This document shows, in pieces, positions 22,149 through 24,520 of a stretch of DNA of 24,520 bases. The stretch comes from JAWLCA01 sp050485905 (GTDB taxonomy: Bacteria > Pseudomonadota > Alphaproteobacteria > Rhodobacterales > Rhodobacteraceae), in contig JBJHCH010000046.1 in NCBI GenBank assembly GCA_050485905.1, positions 1 through 24,520 of the forward strand, read 5' to 3'. Made by a program: the position numbers and the translations under genes. Position 1 is the stretch's first letter. Each line of letters begins with the position of its first letter. Below the pieces are notes generated by a model that searched no databases, was not told the DNA's origin, and saw only the letters and a list, made by a program, of their open reading frames with translations.

Positions 22149-23657
22149 ATGTCGATAGAAGTCCGCGTGCCCACCCTGGGCGAAAGCGTCACCGAGGCCA
22201 CCGTCGCCACCTGGTTCAAGCAGCCGGGCGACAGCGTCGCGGTGGACGAGATGCTGTGCGAGCTGGAAACCGACAAGGTGACGGTGGAGGTGCCCAGCCC
22301 CGCCGCCGGCAAGCTGGCCGAGATCGTGGCGGCCGAAGGCACGACCGTTGGTGTGAACGCGCTGCTGGCCCAGATCGCAGAGGAAGGCAACGCCGGCCCG
22401 GAGGAACTGACGCCGAAGAAAGCGCCCGAAGCCGCCACCGGCGGGGCAAAGGCAGACAGCGGCAAAGAGGTGCCGGTGATGGTGCCCACCCTGGGCGAGA
22501 GCGTCACCGAGGCGACCGTTTCCACCTGGTTCAAGAAGGTGGGCGACAGCGTCGCGCAGGACGAGATGCTGTGCGAGCTGGAAACCGACAAGGTCAGCGT
22601 CGAGGTGCCCAGCCCGGCGGCGGGCGTGCTGGCGAAGATCCTGGCGGAAGAAGGCGCGACCGTGCAGGCGCAGGGCCAGCTTGCGGTGATTTCGGGCGGC
22701 GCCTCTGCCCCCGCACCCGCGCCGGCCGACGAGGCCCCTGCCCCGCAGGCCGAGGCCAAGGGCCGCGATGTCGAGGATGCGCCCTCGGCCAAGAAACTCA
22801 TGGCGGAAAAGGGCCTTTCGGCCGATCAGGTGACCGGAACCGGACGGGATGGACGGATCATGAAGGACGACGTGCAGAAAGCCCTTGCCGCAGCGACGGC
22901 CCCGGCGCCTGCGGCGGCCGCGCCCGCCCCGCGGGCCCCCGTGGCGGCCGAGGATGCCGCGCGCGAGGAGCGGGTGAAGATGACCCGCCTGCGCCAGACC
23001 ATCGCGCGGCGCCTGAAGGATGCGCAGAACACCGCCGCCATGCTGACCACCTATAACGAGGTGGACATGTCCGGCGTGATGGAATTGCGCAACGAATACA
23101 AGGATGCCTTCGAGAAGAAGCACAAGGTGAAGCTGGGCTTCATGTCCTTCTTCGTGAAGGCCTGCTGCCACGCGCTGAAGGAAGTGCCCGAGGTCAATGC
23201 CGAGATCGACGGCACGGACGTGGTCTACAAGAGCTACGTCCACACGGGCGTCGCTGTTGGAACGCCCTCGGGCCTTGTGGTGCCGGTGGTCCGCGATGCC
23301 GACCGGATGGGATTCGCCGCCATCGAGAAGAAGATCGCCGAACTGGGCCTGCGTGCCCGCGACGGCAAGCTGTCGATGGCAGAGATGCAGGGCGGCAGCT
23401 TCACCATCTCCAACGGCGGGGTCTATGGCAGCCTGATGTCCAGCCCGATCCTGAACCCGCCGCAATCGGGCATCCTGGGCATGCACAAGATCCAGGACCG
23501 GCCGGTGGTGGTGAAGGGCCAGATCGTGATCCGCCCGATGATGTATCTGGCACTCAGCTACGACCACCGGATCGTGGACGGCAAGGGCGCGGTGACGTTC
23601 CTTGTGCGGGTGAAAGAGGCGCTGGAGGATCCGCGACGGTTGCTGATGGATTTGTGA
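22149..23657 (+). CDS. odhB: 2-oxoglutarate dehydrogenase E2 (dihydrolipoamide succinyltransferase) with two lipoyl domains
   Basis: A 502-residue core of the 2-oxoglutarate dehydrogenase complex. It has two tandem lipoyl domains (about 1-78 and 107-182), whose lipoylated lysines are K43 and K148, each in CELETDKV. Pro/Ala-rich linkers flank a peripheral subunit-binding domain (about 213-252, SAKKLMAEKGLSADQV and GRIMKDDVQKAL). The catalytic domain ends with the active-site SYDHRIVDGKGAVTFL. E. coli SucB has one lipoyl domain, so the second adds about 105 residues; I recall two in other Rhodobacterales. The gene starts 2 bases after odhA. A hairpin follows the stop, before two small genes and lpdA, which encodes E3. 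Confidence 0.97.
   Translation: MSIEVRVPTLGESVTEATVATWFKQPGDSVAVDEMLCELETDKVTVEVPSPAAGKLAEIVAAEGTTVGVNALLAQIAEEGNAGPEELTPKKAPEAATGGAKADSGKEVPVMVPTLGESVTEATVSTWFKKVGDSVAQDEMLCELETDKVSVEVPSPAAGVLAKILAEEGATVQAQGQLAVISGGASAPAPAPADEAPAPQAEAKGRDVEDAPSAKKLMAEKGLSADQVTGTGRDGRIMKDDVQKALAAATAPAPAAAAPAPRAPVAAEDAAREERVKMTRLRQTIARRLKDAQNTAAMLTTYNEVDMSGVMELRNEYKDAFEKKHKVKLGFMSFFVKACCHALKEVPEVNAEIDGTDVVYKSYVHTGVAVGTPSGLVVPVVRDADRMGFAAIEKKIAELGLRARDGKLSMAEMQGGSFTISNGGVYGSLMSSPILNPPQSGILGMHKIQDRPVVVKGQIVIRPMMYLALSYDHRIVDGKGAVTFLVRVKEALEDPRRLLMDL
22244..22594 (+). repeat. odhB: Direct DNA repeat encoding the two lipoyl-lysine segments of odhB
   Basis: An identical 36-base stretch occurs at 22244-22279 and 22559-22594, offset by 315 bases (105 codons), centred on the two lipoylation sites. 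Flanking bases diverge at synonymous positions. This suggests duplication with continuing gene conversion or strong selection. Confidence 0.85.
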
Positions 23658-23661
23658 CAGA

Positions 23662-23682
23662 TGGCGGGGTGTGGCCCCGCCA
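23662..23682 (+). other. Hairpin just after odhB
   Basis: An 8-bp perfect stem, TGGCGGGG/CCCCGCCA, with a 5-base loop starts 4 bases after the odhB stop. No T-run follows, so it may stabilise the suc-odh mRNA or reduce readthrough rather than terminate fully. Confidence 0.5.
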
Positions 23683-23736
23683 CAGCTCCGGCATCTCCGC
23701 AACGCCGATGCCTTGCCGAACATGGAAGGAGCAGCC

Positions 23737-23979
23737 ATGCAGATGATCGCCGAATTCTCCACACCCGATTTCAGCGCCTGGAAATCCGACTTCGACGCCG
23801 ATGCCGAAGGCCGGATGCAGGCCGGGCTGTCGCTGCTGCAGATCTGGCGCGATGCCGATGACGCGACGCGCACGCTCTGTCTGTTCGAGGTGAACGACCG
23901 GCCCAAGGCCCAGTCCTGGACGAAAACCGAAGGCGCGCTTGGCGCCGCCGCCAGCATCCGCTTCCTGAAGACGGCCTGA
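23737..23979 (+). CDS. Small conserved-looking protein of unknown function
   Basis: An 80-residue soluble protein, MQMIAEFSTPDFSAWKSDFD to IRFLKTA. The layout (strand, long amphipathic helix with AWKSDFDADAEGR, strand LLQIWRDA, strand LCLFEVND, helix, strand) suggests a ferredoxin-like dimeric alpha/beta barrel of the ABM/DUF3764 kind. This is a fold impression only. The start at 23737 is set by GGAAGGA (23724-23730); an in-frame upstream start at 23671 would read through the post-odhB hairpin. The MAPEG gene begins one base after its stop, so the two are probably cotranscribed. Confidence 0.75.
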   Translation: MQMIAEFSTPDFSAWKSDFDADAEGRMQAGLSLLQIWRDADDATRTLCLFEVNDRPKAQSWTKTEGALGAAASIRFLKTA

Positions 23980-23980
23980 T

Positions 23981-24370
23981 ATGACCCCCGAACTCACCGC
24001 CCTCGCCCTCGCCGGTCTGCTGCAGGTCGCGCAGTATGCCGTCTTCTCGGTCACCGCCAACATGCAGGTGGGCGTCGGCTATTCCACCTCGCCGCGCGAC
24101 AAGCACCGCCCGCTGACCGGCATGGCGGGCCGGTTGCAGCGTGCGCTTCAGAACCATTTCGAGGGGCTGATCCTTTTCACCCTCGCGGTGGTGGTCGTCA
24201 CCGCCTCGGGCCAGTCCGGCGGGCTGACCGCCGCCTGCGGCTGGATCTATCTGGCCGCCCGCATCGCTTACGTCCCCGCCTATGCCTTCGGCTGGGTGCC
24301 GTGGCGGTCGGTGATCTGGTTCGTGGGCTTCCTCGCCACGCTGATCATGCTGATCGCGGCACTGGTTTGA
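23981..24370 (+). CDS. MAPEG family membrane protein
   Basis: A 129-residue integral membrane protein with four hydrophobic helices (about residues 3-25, 60-78, 80-98 and 106-128). The family pattern is visible in GRLQRALQNHFEGLILFTLA, which carries the R-x2-N-x-x-E motif of MAPEG proteins, and in YLAARIAYVPAYAFG. Eukaryotic MAPEG members act on eicosanoids and glutathione; bacterial roles are mostly unknown. It lies between odhB and lpdA, a position I recall from other Rhodobacterales, so the linkage seems conserved. Its start is one base after the preceding stop. Confidence 0.9.
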   Translation: MTPELTALALAGLLQVAQYAVFSVTANMQVGVGYSTSPRDKHRPLTGMAGRLQRALQNHFEGLILFTLAVVVVTASGQSGGLTAACGWIYLAARIAYVPAYAFGWVPWRSVIWFVGFLATLIMLIAALV

Positions 24371-24415
24371 CCTTCGGCAACGGTTGACACAAGGTAGCGG
24401 CAACGCGCGCAACGT

Positions 24416-24464
24416 ATGCACGTGATATGCACGCCGGATGCACGTGAATCATACGTGGATGCAC
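24416..24464. repeat. Phased ATGCACGTG-like repeats upstream of lpdA
   Basis: ATGCACGTG occurs at 24416-24424 and 24438-24446, with ATGCACG between them at 24427-24433. The spacings are exactly 11 bases. A diverged unit with ACGTG (24453-24457) stays in the same phase, and ATGCAC follows at 24459-24464. A consensus -35 TTGACA lies at 24384-24389, but I find no good -10 at normal spacing. The array ends 26 bases before the lpdA start and looks like a cooperative operator. Confidence 0.55.
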
Positions 24465-24490
24465 ACGGCAATTCTGGAAGGGAAAGACCC

Positions 24491-24520
24491 ATGGCAAGCT
24501 TCGATCTGATCGTCATCGGC
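24491..24520 (+). CDS. lpdA: Dihydrolipoyl dehydrogenase (E3), first ten codons
   Basis: Only MASFDLIVIG is inside the window. It is the start of the FAD-binding motif of dihydrolipoamide dehydrogenase and is preceded by GGAAGGG (24476-24482). Position after odhA and odhB makes E3, which reoxidises the lipoyl groups with NAD+, by far the best reading. Ten residues alone would also fit other flavin disulfide reductases. Confidence 0.7.
   Translation, partial: MASFDLIVIG

Noticed and set aside
22041..23957. 638-residue open frame on the minus strand opposite odhB
   Set aside because: It is rich in His, Arg, Ala and Gly, has no family motifs and lies antisense to a certain gene; long antisense frames are normal in GC-rich DNA. 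The same holds for minus frames at 1743-2714 (ilvC) and 15812-17131 (sucC).
24416..24464. CRISPR or plasmid-type replication iterons
   Set aside because: Units are 7-9 bases with 2-4-base gaps, too short for CRISPR, and there is no replication protein gene or AT-rich origin nearby.
24416..24490. In-frame upstream start that would extend LpdA by 25 residues
   Set aside because: E3 proteins begin a few residues before DLIVIG, GGAAGGG precedes ATG 24491, and the extra codons are just the 11-base repeat array, whose period is not a multiple of three.

Overview
The window reads as chromosomal DNA of an alphaproteobacterium of the order Rhodobacterales (Rhodobacter/Paracoccus-like). The support is high G+C with tightly packed genes and frequent 4-base ATGA stop/start overlaps. 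It also carries an RpoH2-type sigma factor, two ethylmalonyl-CoA (EMC) pathway genes, and the order mdh - sucC - sucD - odhA - odhB - MAPEG gene - lpdA, which I recall from Rhodobacter sphaeroides. I could not run a search, so the genus is not fixed. I saw no phage, IS element, CRISPR array, tRNA or rRNA. No gene-free stretch exceeds about 285 bases.

Layout. (1) 1-2830: the C-terminal part of a PQQ-type sugar dehydrogenase meets two translationally coupled Lrp/AsnC regulators at a shared hairpin terminator. The regulators diverge from ilvC across an intergenic region rich in inverted repeats. (2) 2836-9333, minus strand: one long probable operon in the order rpoH2 - ChaN-like protein - coaBC - dut - membrane-anchored MoeB-like protein - Dcp-type peptidase. 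A candidate sigma-E-like promoter lies in front of rpoH2. (3) 9595-11138: a glutathione S-transferase carrying an extra C-terminal Cys-rich (TRASH/YHS-like) module faces a TorF-type outer-membrane protein gene. (4) 11280-13933, minus strand: (3S)-malyl-CoA thioesterase, an NnrU-family membrane protein, a DUF1737-like protein and mesaconyl-CoA hydratase, closely coupled. (5) 14210-24520, plus strand: a small exported protein, mdh, then sucC, an unusual exported protein of unknown function, sucD, odhA, odhB, two small genes and the first ten codons of lpdA.

The right half is a metabolic block. The EMC enzymes make malate and feed succinyl-CoA by way of propionyl-CoA. Mdh, SucCD and the 2-oxoglutarate dehydrogenase complex (OdhA, OdhB and the LpdA E3) consume or produce the same intermediates. 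The left half combines branched-chain amino-acid control (Lrp pair, IlvC) with stress response and cofactor supply (RpoH2, CoaBC, Dut, MoeB).

The parts least explained by known annotation are: the 343-residue cysteine-paired exported protein wedged between sucC and sucD; the roughly 11-bp-phased repeats upstream of sucC and of lpdA; the double TGTGATCACA inverted repeat after mdh; the 16-bp perfect palindrome before ilvC; and the TRASH-like tail on the GST.
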